This document shows, piece by piece, positions 32,352 through 40,914 of a DNA stretch of 40,914 bases. The position numbers were made by a program, and so were the translations under genes. Under the pieces are notes generated by a model. The model ran no database searches and was not told the DNA's origin. It was given only the letters and a program-made list of their open reading frames with translations. The DNA lies in NCBI GenBank assembly GCA_028228615.1, contig JAOJBS010000021.1, positions 1-40,914 on the forward strand. The letters are read 5' to 3'. Positions within the stretch are counted from its first letter, which is position 1. Each line of letters opens with the position of its first letter. Origin of the DNA: UBA4421 sp028228615 (GTDB lineage: Bacteria; Pseudomonadota; Gammaproteobacteria; Pseudomonadales; Azotimanducaceae).

Positions 32352-34607
32352 CTACTCCACTGTTAGACGATCTGCCTTTTGGAAGCCGCGCGGCAACTTA
32401 CGACCACGGCGCGCGCGTTCGCCAATGTAGCTCTCTAAGTCTTTAGGCTTCATACGCAAATGCCGCTGGCCAGCGTGCACCAACAATTCATCTTTTTCGC
32501 CCAAGGCAACCACGCCAACCATTTCCTCTTCGCCAGCCTTGAACGCAGCGGTAGGTACATTAATTAGCCGGTTACCCTTACCACGCGCAAGCTCAGGCAG
32601 CTCAGCAAGTGGGAACACTAACAAGCGGCCTTGATCTGTCACTGCCGCCACATAGCAAACTTCTGCGGCCAGCAGTTCTTCTGAAAGAAGCACTGGAGGC
32701 AATGCTACGCCGTCGTTTGGCACACTCAAACACGCCTTACCGGCCTTGTTTTTGGTGACCATATCTTCTAGCCGACCAACAAAACCGAATCCGGCGTTAG
32801 AGGCCATTAATGCTTTTTGCTCACCATTACCGATGAGCACACCAATAAAGCGCGCACCTTCTTTAGGCTTAAAACGACCTGATAGAGGCTCACCCTGACC
32901 GCGAGCCGAAGGCAGACTGTGCCCCGGCGTATTATAGGTGCGGCCATGAGAGTCTAGAAATATCAGCACATCACTGGTCCGCCCCTTCACCGCATGGGCA
33001 AACTCATCACCCGTTCGATAATTCAATTCACGTGGGTCCACATCGTGGCCCTTAGCCGAGCGCACCCAACCTTTATCTGAAAGTACCACCGTAATAGGCT
33101 CGTTAGTGATCAGGTCCTCTTCGCTGTAAGCACGGGCCTCTTCAACCTCGCCCAATGGCGACCGGCGAGGGTCCCCATACTCTTCAGCCACTTTCAGCAA
33201 TTCGTTTTTGATCAACGTTTGCATACGCGCCTTGGAACCCAAGGTTTTTTCTAAGCCTGCTTTTTCAATTTCTAGCTCACTCTTCTCACCAGTCAGCTTC
33301 ATCTCTTCGAGTTTAGCTAAGTTGCGCAAGCGCAAATCGAGAATTGCATTGGCCTGAATTTCACTCAGCGCAAACTGATTCATCAATTCAATTTTGGGCT
33401 CGTCTTCTTCGCGAATGATTCGAATCACTTCATCTAAGTTAAGATAAGCAACCAACAACCCATCTAAAATATGCAGCCGATCATTAATCTTGTCTAAGCG
33501 GAAGGTCAACCTGCGAGTGACCACGTCAAACCGATAACGCAGCCATTCCTTAAGTATTTGCGCTAGGCTCTTAACCGCAGGACGCTGGTCTAAACCAATA
33601 ATATTAAGGTTTACCCTATAGCTGCGCTCTAAGTCGGTAGTGGCAAACAGATGGCTCATCAAGCGGTCATAGTCGATGCGATTAGATTTAGGCACTAAAA
33701 CCAAACGAGTTGGATTTTCGTGATCCGACTCATCGCGCAAATCTACCAGCATGGGCAGCTTTTTGGCGTGCATCTGCTGGGCAATCGACTCTAACAGCTT
33801 CGCTGGGGAAGCTTGGTGCGGCAGCGCCGTGATGACAATATCAGGGCCTTCGCGATGAAAAATGGCCCTGGCCTTTATACTGCCCTTACCTGTTTCATAC
33901 ATCTGCCTAATATCAGCCGGCGGCGTAATGATCTGCGCATCCGTAGGATAATCCGGCCCCTTAATATGGGTCATCAAATCTGCGTCGGTTGCTTTTGGGC
34001 TATCGAGCAAATGCACACAGGCGCTGATGACTTCATTAAGGTTGTGCGGTGGAATGTCCGTTGCCATACCCACGGCAATACCCGTGCTGCCATTAAGCAG
34101 AACAAAAGGTGCACGGGCGGGCAACAGGCGCGGCTCTTGAACGGTGCCGTCGAAGTTTGGATTGTAATCTACGGTACCTTGGCGAGCTTCGGTCAGCAGC
34201 AAATCTGCATAGCGCGACAGGCGCGCTTCGGTATAGCGCATTGCAGCAAATGACTTTGGATCATCTGGCGCGCCCCAGTTGCCCTGCCCATCTACCATGG
34301 GATAACGGAAAGAAAAGGGCTGGGCCATTAACACCATAGCTTCGTAGCAAGCGCTGTCACCATGCGGGTGAAACTTACCCAGCACATCGCCCACTGTTCT
34401 GGCCGACTTAGCGTGTTTGGCTTGACTGTTTAAGCCCAGCTCGCTCATGGCATAAATAATGCGGCGTTGAACTGGTTTCAAGCCATCTGCAATATGCGGC
34501 AGTGCACGGTCGTTGATAACGTACATGGAGTAGTCCAAGTACGCCCGCTCGGTGTAGACCGATAACGGTAGTTGTTCAGTCTCTGGTGATTGGATTTCTT
34601 CATCCAT
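32352..34607 (-). CDS. parC: DNA topoisomerase IV subunit A
   Basis: Decatenates daughter chromosomes together with ParE. 751 residues. The catalytic tyrosine is Y125 in AAMRYTEARL. The quinolone-resistance region is wild type in form: S85 and E89 in HPHGDSACYEAM correspond to E. coli ParC S80 and E84. The C-terminal beta-pinwheel starts near residue 500. ParC rather than GyrA is indicated by the length, by the N-terminus lacking the GyrA-type extension, and by the parE gene upstream. Separated from parE by 119 bp. Confidence 0.97.
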   Translation of the reverse strand: MDEEIQSPETEQLPLSVYTERAYLDYSMYVINDRALPHIADGLKPVQRRIIYAMSELGLNSQAKHAKSARTVGDVLGKFHPHGDSACYEAMVLMAQPFSFRYPMVDGQGNWGAPDDPKSFAAMRYTEARLSRYADLLLTEARQGTVDYNPNFDGTVQEPRLLPARAPFVLLNGSTGIAVGMATDIPPHNLNEVISACVHLLDSPKATDADLMTHIKGPDYPTDAQIITPPADIRQMYETGKGSIKARAIFHREGPDIVITALPHQASPAKLLESIAQQMHAKKLPMLVDLRDESDHENPTRLVLVPKSNRIDYDRLMSHLFATTDLERSYRVNLNIIGLDQRPAVKSLAQILKEWLRYRFDVVTRRLTFRLDKINDRLHILDGLLVAYLNLDEVIRIIREEDEPKIELMNQFALSEIQANAILDLRLRNLAKLEEMKLTGEKSELEIEKAGLEKTLGSKARMQTLIKNELLKVAEEYGDPRRSPLGEVEEARAYSEEDLITNEPITVVLSDKGWVRSAKGHDVDPRELNYRTGDEFAHAVKGRTSDVLIFLDSHGRTYNTPGHSLPSARGQGEPLSGRFKPKEGARFIGVLIGNGEQKALMASNAGFGFVGRLEDMVTKNKAGKACLSVPNDGVALPPVLLSEELLAAEVCYVAAVTDQGRLLVFPLAELPELARGKGNRLINVPTAAFKAGEEEMVGVVALGEKDELLVHAGQRHLRMKPKDLESYIGERARRGRKLPRGFQKADRLTVE

Positions 34608-34726
34608 AATATCGAGTACCTATCCTTCAGGTGTAAAAAGGTCTTACCTTACTTGTCGCAATCCTAGCCGATTTGAAAGTTTAATTGCGGCAAAATCACG
34701 TCATACAATAATTTTGTTAGAGATGG

Positions 34727-36622
34727 TTAATCAAGAACAGCTTCATTACCGTTCTTTTCTAACCAAGCGCGGCGATCCGGCGCGCGCTTTTTCGCCAGCA
34801 GCATATCCATCATACGGTCCGTAGACGCACCAGATTCGTTGGTCAACTGCACCAAGCGCCGGGTGTCCGGAAACATGGTGGTTTCACGCAACTGTAGCGG
34901 GTTCATTTCACCCAAGCCCTTAAAGCGCTGAACACTTGGGGTTGAGCGCTTTTTCTCTACCGCTAGCCGTTCCAAAATTGCAGTTTTTTCCGCCTCGTCC
35001 AAGGCATAAAAAACTTCCTTGGCAACGTCAATTCTGTACAAAGGCGGCATGGCCACATAAACGTGTCCGGCATCTACCAGCGGGCGGAAGTGTTTAACAA
35101 ACAACGCGCACAGCAAAGTTGCAATGTGCAGACCATCGGAATCTGCATCAGCAAGAATACAAACCTTGTTGTAGCGCAGCCGGGTGAGATCATCCACGCC
35201 GGGATCTACACCTATGGCTAAGGCAATGTCATGCACTTCCTGAGAAGCTAAGACCTGACTAGCATCTACTTCCCAAGTGTTGAGAATTTTCCCGCGCAAA
35301 GGCATTACCGCCTGGAACTCTCGGTCTCTGGCTTGCTTGGCCGACCCCCCCGCTGAATCACCCTCTACCAAAAACAGCTCTGCTCGATCTGTATCCTGAC
35401 CAGAACAGTCGGCCAGCTTGCCCGGCAAAGCAGGCCCAGAAGTTATGCGCTTACGGGCAACTTTTTTCGCAGCATAAAGTCTTTTTTGCGCATTGCTAAT
35501 GGCCATTTCGGCGATTTTTTCGCCTTCAGCCGAATGCTCGTTTAGCCACAAACTAAAGGCATCTTTGGCTACACCTGCAACAAACACCGCAGACTGCCGC
35601 GAAGACAAACGTTCTTTGGTTTGGCCAGCAAACTGAGGGTCAGCCAACTTAACGCTGAGCACGTAGTTACACTGCTCCCAAATATCATCGCCAGTGATTT
35701 TTACGCCGCGAGGGAATAAATCTCGGAACTCACAAAACTCTTTCAGTGCGTCAACCAAACCCGAACGCAGCCCATTAACATGGGTGCCGCCAGCAGCAGT
35801 TGGAATAAGATTTACATAGGACTCTGCAATTTGCGTAGAGCCGTCAACTACCCACTTAAGCACGTAGTCAGTGGTTTCTTGAACACCTTGAGCCGTATGC
35901 TGAATGGTCATTTCGGGCACGCACTCGGCGTCGCCTATGCTTTGTTCAAGATACTGTTTTAGACCGTCTTCATAATACCAACTGACGTTGTCTTCAGGCT
36001 TGCCTTCAATAGACAAGCTCATGCGCAGACCGGGGCAAAGTACCGCCTTGGCGCGCAGCAAATGGCGCAGCCGCGTCATCGCAAGCGCGGTGGTATCAAA
36101 GTAGGCGGCTTCGGGAATAAATCTAACTCGAGTGCCCGTATTGCGTTTTCCCACAGTATCGACTTTTTCTAATTTGGTAACGGGCTCGCCTCTGACATAA
36201 CGTTGGCGATACAAATTGCCATCGCGTTTGACTTCTACTTCAAGCCAGTCAGATAAGGCGTTCACTACCGAGACACCCACACCGTGGAGGCCACCGGAAA
36301 AACTGTAGTTTTCGTTGTCGAACTTTCCGCCGGCATGCAGTCGCGTCAGAATAAGTTCTACGCCCGAGATCTTATGCTCCGGGTGAATATCAACGGGCAT
36401 CCCTCGGCCATCGTCCTGCACTTCGATTGAGCCATCTTGATTAATGGTGACTTCAATTTCTTGCGCATGACCTGCAATTGCTTCGTCAACACTGTTGTCT
36501 ACCACCTCTTGGACTAAGTGATTGGGCCTTGTTGTATCGGTATACATGCCCGGGCGACGACGCACCGGCTCCAATCCAGTTAAGACCTGTAGTGATTCAG
36601 CAGAATATGTTTTTTCGGCCAT
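34727..36622 (-). CDS. parE: DNA topoisomerase IV subunit B
   Basis: ATPase subunit of topoisomerase IV. 631 residues, ParE length, without the GyrB insertion. GHKL motifs: VVDNSVDEAIAGHA, DDGRGMPVDIHPEHKISGVELILTRLHAGGKF (from about residue 74) and the GLHGVGVSVVNALS loop. The TOPRIM domain has EGDSAGGSAKQARD, LRGKILN and DADSDGLHI. The C-terminal QRFKGLGEMNP is typical. It starts 4 bp after the cpdA stop, so cpdA-parE-parC probably form an operon. Confidence 0.98.
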   Translation of the reverse strand: MAEKTYSAESLQVLTGLEPVRRRPGMYTDTTRPNHLVQEVVDNSVDEAIAGHAQEIEVTINQDGSIEVQDDGRGMPVDIHPEHKISGVELILTRLHAGGKFDNENYSFSGGLHGVGVSVVNALSDWLEVEVKRDGNLYRQRYVRGEPVTKLEKVDTVGKRNTGTRVRFIPEAAYFDTTALAMTRLRHLLRAKAVLCPGLRMSLSIEGKPEDNVSWYYEDGLKQYLEQSIGDAECVPEMTIQHTAQGVQETTDYVLKWVVDGSTQIAESYVNLIPTAAGGTHVNGLRSGLVDALKEFCEFRDLFPRGVKITGDDIWEQCNYVLSVKLADPQFAGQTKERLSSRQSAVFVAGVAKDAFSLWLNEHSAEGEKIAEMAISNAQKRLYAAKKVARKRITSGPALPGKLADCSGQDTDRAELFLVEGDSAGGSAKQARDREFQAVMPLRGKILNTWEVDASQVLASQEVHDIALAIGVDPGVDDLTRLRYNKVCILADADSDGLHIATLLCALFVKHFRPLVDAGHVYVAMPPLYRIDVAKEVFYALDEAEKTAILERLAVEKKRSTPSVQRFKGLGEMNPLQLRETTMFPDTRRLVQLTNESGASTDRMMDMLLAKKRAPDRRAWLEKNGNEAVLD

Positions 36623-36626
36623 TTAC

Positions 36627-37388
36627 CTAATTCATAGTTGGTTTAAAGGAGGGCGTGGTTAAACGCTCTAGCTTAGTTGTTATACAGCCATCTTCGGCAA
36701 GAGACAGCCAGCGATAACCCGGCAGCTTGTCATCCAAGGTAAACTTGGCGCTATTTGGCGCAAATTGGAAACAAGTTGAGGGCGACCCTAACAGAGGACC
36801 GTGGTCACTGGTTACTTCTATCTCTTGGTGCGCATGCCCAAATATAGTCCCGCGCAAATTGGCACCAGGGGTCGCTGCAATGGCAGCCATTAATTCATCC
36901 ACACGCATAATCCGATCTTTATCTAGCCACGGCGCACCAATCTCGACCAAAGGGTGATGAGTTGCCAATAAAAGGTGCTGAGCGTCACTTGCCACTATGG
37001 CTTGAGTGAGATGTGTTAAATCATCTGGCGCAATATAGGCAGAAGGTTCGTTATCTACATGAGAGTCCAGGGGCGCAATCAGCCACGACCCCAACGTTAA
37101 AGCCTGCATTGGCAACTGTGCTTGCTGCATGTTTGCCAACACGTCATGGTTGCCGGGCAAGCACAATAAGGGCACATCAAAAAAACGCCTCACGGTGCCT
37201 AAAAAGCGCTGATAAATAGCGGGCGACCCTTCATGCACAAGGTCTCCGGAGGCCACCACTGCATCGCAAGGGGCTTGGGCTTTAGCCTGTGTAAGCACAG
37301 CCTCCAGTGAAGCCTGAGTATCTACTCCTAATAAGGTTTGGCCAGCCTCAACAAGGTGACAATCTGTGATGTGCAAAACCCGCTGCAT
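36627..37388 (-). CDS. cpdA: 3',5'-cyclic-AMP phosphodiesterase
   Basis: Calcineurin-like metallophosphoesterase that hydrolyses cAMP. 253 residues. Metal ligands follow the family order: ITDCHL (D9, H11), SGDLVHEG, LPGNHD, ATHHPLVEIG and FGHAHQE. The substitution of TDCHL for the more usual TDTHL is shared with other CpdA proteins. In gammaproteobacteria cpdA commonly sits beside parE and the DUF1249 gene, as here. It lies 120 bp after the DUF1249 stop. Confidence 0.94.
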   Translation of the reverse strand: MQRVLHITDCHLVEAGQTLLGVDTQASLEAVLTQAKAQAPCDAVVASGDLVHEGSPAIYQRFLGTVRRFFDVPLLCLPGNHDVLANMQQAQLPMQALTLGSWLIAPLDSHVDNEPSAYIAPDDLTHLTQAIVASDAQHLLLATHHPLVEIGAPWLDKDRIMRVDELMAAIAATPGANLRGTIFGHAHQEIEVTSDHGPLLGSPSTCFQFAPNSAKFTLDDKLPGYRWLSLAEDGCITTKLERLTTPSFKPTMN

Positions 37389-37508
37389 TAAAGGCTTATT
37401 CCAACTGCCCGCGCACCATCGCTCTTAAGTCCTGCACAACGCTCGCCAGAACTTTGGTAGTTGCTGCCGCCTGCGCGATTTTTGCGGCTTTTATTATTAA
37501 GAGCTGCG

Positions 37509-38045
37509 TTATTCAAGAGTCAGTTTTACCGGCTCAACAACCCCACCTATGGCTAAACAAAGACTCAGATATTCGCCCAAAAAGCGATTCAACTGCACTT
37601 TCTCATCCGGGTGACGCATGCGTTGATTGGGGTATTCATAATGTCCATGGAAACGATTCTCATGCTGATATTCCACCACTTCAGCACTGGAAGAGTCGTG
37701 GTACATGCGAATACGCATATTTGGGCTACTGCCCCAATTCAACTCAGGCTGTTGGCTCAAGTGCAAAAGGGTTGTATACGGGCTGCGCTCTAACGCCTTA
37801 ATGACCACAAAAGTGCCATCTGCACCTGGGGTTAAAGCGATCTTAATTTCGTCCTGCTCGCGCATTTTTGGAAATAACTTGAGCATGCGCTGGTAGTTAA
37901 TGTCACACACAGCCATGTGGGCAGATAAATCTACCTTGTAGGTTCGCTTGCGAATACTAGATATCTCACCCTTGGCAAAACCACGGGTTAAAGCCTTGGA
38001 ACGGCTTAAAATATCTTCATCTGTCTCAGGACGTTTTTCTGACAC
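37509..38045 (-). CDS. DUF1249 family protein (YqiB-like)
   Basis: 178 residues. The family pattern is clear: YKVDLSAHMAVCDINYQRMLKLFP, then MRIRMYHDSSSAEVVEYQ, then RMRHPDEKVQLNRFLGEYLSLCL. No biochemical function is known to me. In E. coli and Pseudomonas it lies between nudF and cpdA; here cpdA follows but nudF is missing upstream. No signal peptide or membrane segment; probably cytoplasmic. Confidence 0.93.
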   Translation of the reverse strand: MSEKRPETDEDILSRSKALTRGFAKGEISSIRKRTYKVDLSAHMAVCDINYQRMLKLFPKMREQDEIKIALTPGADGTFVVIKALERSPYTTLLHLSQQPELNWGSSPNMRIRMYHDSSSAEVVEYQHENRFHGHYEYPNQRMRHPDEKVQLNRFLGEYLSLCLAIGGVVEPVKLTLE

Positions 38046-38284
38046 TGCTGGCCTAGATAGTTATGGATAGCTGATAAATGCTTAAGGTTGCCTAATATAC
38101 CCACCAGATTGGCTTGGGTCACTGGCCCAAAGTGCTTTTATTTAGACAATTGCAGAATGCGCTGCTGGTCGGATAAATTGCGGACTTTGCGCCATTCACC
38201 GCACTGTGCGGCGGGCAAAAGGCATGGGGTAGCGCGCCTGAGGTCTGCGCATGTTGAGATTGGAAAGCCGTGCAGCCAGAAGTT

Positions 38285-38320
38285 CAGCTTTCTCGGCTTT
38301 CTCAGCTATGACAGCTATGT
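38285..38320 (+). repeat. Four 9-bp tandem units
   Basis: CAGCTTTCT, CGGCTTTCT, CAGCTATGA and CAGCTATGT follow without a break. Since 9 is a multiple of 3, both strands give repetitive peptide frames here, which explains the apparent open frames. Confidence 0.8.
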
Positions 38321-38487
38321 AGCATGTAAGAGAAAGGAACTGAATTTGGATAGCAGCACGTACAACTTGCAAGCCACAGACAAAGGCTGGGGTTAGCAGC
38401 GCCAAATCAACAAGCAAAAGTCGCTAGATTCACATTACTTGAACGGTAAATCGGCGCATAATCCGCGCATTACGAACTCTGGTCTCG

Positions 38488-38547
38488 GGCCATTTTAAAG
38501 GCCATTTATTAGAGGCCTGTTTATTAGAGACCTCTTTATTAAAGGCC
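38488..38547 (+). repeat. Degenerate tandem repeat, period 12-15 bp
   Basis: GGCCATTTTAAA, GGCCATTTATTAGA, GGCCTGTTTATTAGA, GACCTCTTTATTAAA and a final GGCC. The unit resembles the AAAGGCC part of the 27063 array. Confidence 0.8.
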
Positions 38548-38571
38548 AAAAAACGCACCCGCTGAGGGTTC

Positions 38572-38580
38572 TGATATACT
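38572..38580 (+). promoter_or_regulatory. Extended -10 promoter, probably of tolC
   Basis: TGATATACT fits the extended -10 form TGnTATAAT at all but one position. No -35 is seen 17 bp upstream. Start would be near 38587, giving a leader of about 100 nt. Confidence 0.4.
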
Positions 38581-38628
38581 TCGCCGAATATGCGTAGGCA
38601 ATATACCTCGTTTGATTAAGGCAGGGTT

Positions 38629-38681
38629 TTATTCTTAGACCGCGCTATTTCTGAGACAGGGCGATTTTCTAAAACAGGAAG
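38629..38681 (+). repeat. Three 17-18-bp degenerate units in the tolC leader
   Basis: TTATTCTTAGACCGCGC, TATTTCTGAGACAGGGCG and ATTTTCTAAAACAGGAAG. The last unit supplies the ribosome-binding site AGGAAG of tolC. Confidence 0.55.
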
Positions 38682-38685
38682 TTTT

Positions 38686-40083
38686 ATGAAGCAGTACAAA
38701 ATCTCTAACTTAAACAATGTAAAGATGGTGGCGCTTTTTTCCGCCAGCATGCTATTCACACCATGGGCGGCTGCCGAGAATATGCTCGACGTCTACAAAA
38801 CCGCTAAAGACAACGACGCGGTCCTGGGTGCAGCAAACGCATCTTTTGCCGCCAGCAAAGAATTGGTCCCCCAAGCACGCTCAAGCCTACTGCCTAGCAT
38901 TGGTGCCCAAACTAATACCAGCAAAATTAATCGCGATATCTTGCTCGGCGGACAGGCCGTTCTTGGCGAAGAGTACAACGACAATAGCTGGAATGCGCAA
39001 TTGCGCCAGCCGGTGTTAAATCTGGCCAGTTGGTACACCTTGGGTAGCGCCAAGTCGTCTGTTGAAGCGGCGAGCATGCAGTTGGAAGCAGAGAGCCAAG
39101 ATTTGATCGTTCGCGTTATTGAAGCTTACTTGAATATTTTGCGCACCAAGGATCGCTTAGACACCACTAGTGCTGAGGTTACCGCGGTGCAAAGGCAGCT
39201 AGAGCAGGTACAGCAGCGGTTTGAAGTGGGCTTAGTGGCTATTACCGATGTACTGGAATCTCAGGCGGTTTACGACAGCACTGTTGTAAGGCGCATTCAG
39301 GCTGAAAGCGACCATGACATCAGCTTTGAAACTCTGAGCACATTAACCGGCCGTTCTTACGATCAACTGGCTCGTCTTTCGCAAACTTTGCCTATTGTTG
39401 ATCCTAATCCAAAGAATGAAGAGGAGTGGGTGGCTACGGCGCTCAGATCTAACCTAGGCATAAAGGCGGCTACAGCCCAGCTGGCTGCTGCCAGATCAGA
39501 TGTGCGCGCAAGACGTTCTGATCATTTGCCAACAATAGACGCCACGGCTACCTATGCCGAAAACGTCACTGGCGGGCAAAATTTCTTCGGCGCAAATGCT
39601 GGCGACACCACCACAGAAAACACCATTTACGCGCTGTCACTGACCGTGCCGCTTTATCAAGGCGGCGCTATACGCTCCAGAGTCAGAGAGGCCAATGCAC
39701 GAGTCGCGCAATCTCAAGAACAGTTGCTTAACCAAAAACGCACGGTTACGCGCAATATACGCAATTTGTTTAAGTCTGTTGTCACAGATGTAGTACGCGT
39801 TGAAGCGAGGTTAAAAGCCATACGTTCATCACAGTCTGCTTTGGAAGCAACCGAGACAGGTTATGAAGTGGGTACGCGCAACATTGTAGACGTGCTGCAA
39901 GCACAGCAACGTTTGTTTAGCTCACAATTTGACTATGCCGATTCGCGTTACAACTACGTATTGAATTTGATGCGGCTAAAGCAGGCCACTGGCAAGCTGG
40001 CCCAAGAAGATCTTGAAGAGTTAAATCAGTTTGTAGATGACGGCGATTTGGTAGAACGCGTTGTTTCACTGCGCCTGCGTTAA
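38686..40083 (+). CDS. tolC: Outer membrane efflux channel TolC
   Basis: Trimeric outer-membrane exit duct for tripartite efflux pumps and type I secretion. 465 residues. A signal peptide covers about residues 1-30 (cleavage near WAAA-EN). Two internal repeats of the OEP fold are visible, with heptad-rich helices (EVTAVQRQLEQVQQRFEVGLVAITDV and the second half from SALEATETGYEVGTRNIVDVLQAQQ) and the LYQGGAIRSRVREA segment. AGGAAG lies 6 nt before the ATG. TolC-type rather than CusC-type because of the two GL/GT-xx-DVL repeats. Confidence 0.96.
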   Translation: MKQYKISNLNNVKMVALFSASMLFTPWAAAENMLDVYKTAKDNDAVLGAANASFAASKELVPQARSSLLPSIGAQTNTSKINRDILLGGQAVLGEEYNDNSWNAQLRQPVLNLASWYTLGSAKSSVEAASMQLEAESQDLIVRVIEAYLNILRTKDRLDTTSAEVTAVQRQLEQVQQRFEVGLVAITDVLESQAVYDSTVVRRIQAESDHDISFETLSTLTGRSYDQLARLSQTLPIVDPNPKNEEEWVATALRSNLGIKAATAQLAAARSDVRARRSDHLPTIDATATYAENVTGGQNFFGANAGDTTTENTIYALSLTVPLYQGGAIRSRVREANARVAQSQEQLLNQKRTVTRNIRNLFKSVVTDVVRVEARLKAIRSSQSALEATETGYEVGTRNIVDVLQAQQRLFSSQFDYADSRYNYVLNLMRLKQATGKLAQEDLEELNQFVDDGDLVERVVSLRLR

Positions 40084-40100
40084 AACAGGCTAAAACTGGC
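40081..40100 (+). repeat. 10-bp tandem duplication at the tolC stop
   Basis: TAAAACAGGC is followed by TAAAACTGGC, one base different. The stop codon of tolC (40081-40083) opens the first copy. Confidence 0.7.
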
Positions 40101-40129
40101 TGAGAAGGTTAATAGCGGTTGCAAGACTA

Positions 40130-40914
40130 CTAGGCCTCTAACTGATCACTCAGCAACGCTAAGGTGCGCTGGGTGGCGCCAACATTGTTCATGATCACCG
40201 CACGGGCATTAGACCCCATTTGTTCTCGCCCAGCCGCATCAATCAGCAACTCACTCACCACCTCTGACAATTCGTCTGCATTGGCGATTTTCTTATAGGC
40301 ACCCGCCTCACTCAATTGCGTCACCACCTCAACAAAATTGAAATCAGCAGGACCTGCAACAATGGGCAACCCTAGCAGCCCAGGCTCAATTGGGTTATGC
40401 CCGCCATGATCTACTAGCGAGCCACCGACAAAAGCCACATCCGCCAAACTGTACAGCGCCAACAACTGGCCCATGACATCTCCCACTATAACGTCGTAAA
40501 CGCCTGCAGTGGGTCCTTCGCTGGAAGCTCTCCAAGATAAATTGTGCTGATTAACCAGCGCGCCCAAGTCTGCCGCTCTATGCGGGTGGCGCGGCACTAA
40601 CAAAAGGCATAATTCAGGCAATTGAGACCTTAGTGATAAGTGCGCTTGGACAATCTGTTCTTCTTCACCGGGGTGAGTGGAGGCGGCAATCCAAACAGGG
40701 CGCGCACGAAGATTTAGCTGGGTTTTTAGCAATGACGCCTGCTTGGCCAAATTTTTCGGCAACTGTAAGTCGTACTTCACACTGCCTAAAACGCTGACCT
40801 TTTGCACATCCACACCAAGGTCAATAAAGCGCTGCATGTGCTCTGCGGACTGGCAGGCAATATGCGTGATGGCCCCAAGGACCGGGCGCGATAACCAACT
40901 CATACGCTGATAAC
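40130..40914 (-). CDS. waaA: 3-deoxy-D-manno-octulosonic acid transferase, C-terminal part
   Basis: Adds Kdo residues to lipid IVA in lipopolysaccharide synthesis; inner membrane, cytoplasmic face. The window holds about 260 C-terminal residues of a family length near 425; the N-terminus is beyond the right edge. The GT-B C-terminal domain is clear: VLGSVKYDL, WIAASTHPGEEEQIV, LLLVPRHPHRA, the GDVMGQLLALYSLADVAFVGGSLVDHGGHNPIEP block and GPADFNF. The frame stays open to the edge, so the call is a partial gene and not a pseudogene. Convergent with tolC. Confidence 0.95.
   Translation of the reverse strand, partial: YQRMSWLSRPVLGAITHIACQSAEHMQRFIDLGVDVQKVSVLGSVKYDLQLPKNLAKQASLLKTQLNLRARPVWIAASTHPGEEEQIVQAHLSLRSQLPELCLLLVPRHPHRAADLGALVNQHNLSWRASSEGPTAGVYDVIVGDVMGQLLALYSLADVAFVGGSLVDHGGHNPIEPGLLGLPIVAGPADFNFVEVVTQLSEAGAYKKIANADELSEVVSELLIDAAGREQMGSNARAVIMNNVGATQRTLALLSDQLEA

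Larger units (their letters stand above)
38046..38685. other. 640-bp gap before tolC with several repeats
   Basis: In relatives nudF, and in pseudomonads also thiC, lie between the DUF1249 gene and tolC. Here I see neither a gene nor a clear relic. A plus-strand frame of 102 codons (38088-38396) has no ribosome-binding site or family resemblance. The gap contains three short tandem repeats and an extended -10 promoter for tolC. Confidence 0.6.

Noticed and set aside
32352..36622. Quinolone-resistance changes in parC or parE
   Set aside because: The critical ParC residues S85 and E89 are the wild-type ones and the ParE EGDSAGGSA region is normal.
38088..38396. Plus-strand frame of 102 codons before tolC
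   Set aside because: Part of its length is a 9-bp repeat that keeps any frame open; no ribosome-binding site or family match.

Overview
The window is chromosomal core DNA of a gammaproteobacterium, most likely a marine member of the Cellvibrionales or a close relative of Pseudomonas. The assignment rests on gene order and family features: a purA-hisZ-hflC-hflK-hflX-hfq-miaA-mutL-amiB-tsaE-nnrD superoperon, HisZ (so a short-form HisG), MutL with an endonuclease motif, an RhdA-type rhodanese beside psd, a SerB with N-terminal ACT-type regions, and EF-P beta-lysylation genes. Base composition looks close to 50% GC throughout. No IS element, phage, CRISPR array or integron was seen.

Layout. 1-1501: 5' part of rnr (minus), divergent from a tRNA-Leu(CAG) at 1558-1644. 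1645-2243: a gene-free stretch that holds what I judge the most interesting object here, a candidate sRNA on the minus strand with a sigma-54 promoter, two NtrC-like dyads and an intrinsic terminator. 2244-9424: accessory genes, namely a secreted protein of unknown role, a SOUL haem-binding-like protein, an SDR, a HiPIP, a LitR/CarH-like MerR regulator, dgoK-dgoA, folE2 and a Trm112-like protein. 9553-23280: the minus-strand superoperon from nnrD down to purA. 23442-31042: queG, orn, rhodanese-psd, epmA-efp, epmB and serB. 31154-38045: an Smp-like membrane protein, then parC, parE, cpdA and a DUF1249 gene on the minus strand. 38686-40914: tolC and the C-terminal part of waaA.

How it works together. 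The core genes cover tRNA modification (miaA, tsaE, queG), RNA decay (rnr, orn, hfq), envelope maintenance (amiB, psd, waaA, tolC, hflKC), topology and repair (parC, parE, mutL), and purine, histidine and serine synthesis. epmA, efp and epmB form a local EF-P lysylation module. dgoK and dgoA finish a 2-keto-3-deoxygalactonate route, as used for galactonate or for red-algal 3,6-anhydrogalactose.

A second theme is that many intergenic spaces carry degenerate short tandem repeats with a period of about 13-15 bp (also 9, 10 and 18), often starting at or near a stop codon. The clearest is eight 14-bp units at 27063-27174. The normally compact miaA-hfq-hflX-hflK run is spread out by gaps that each contain such a repeat. 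All calls come from reading the sequence; no database search was run.
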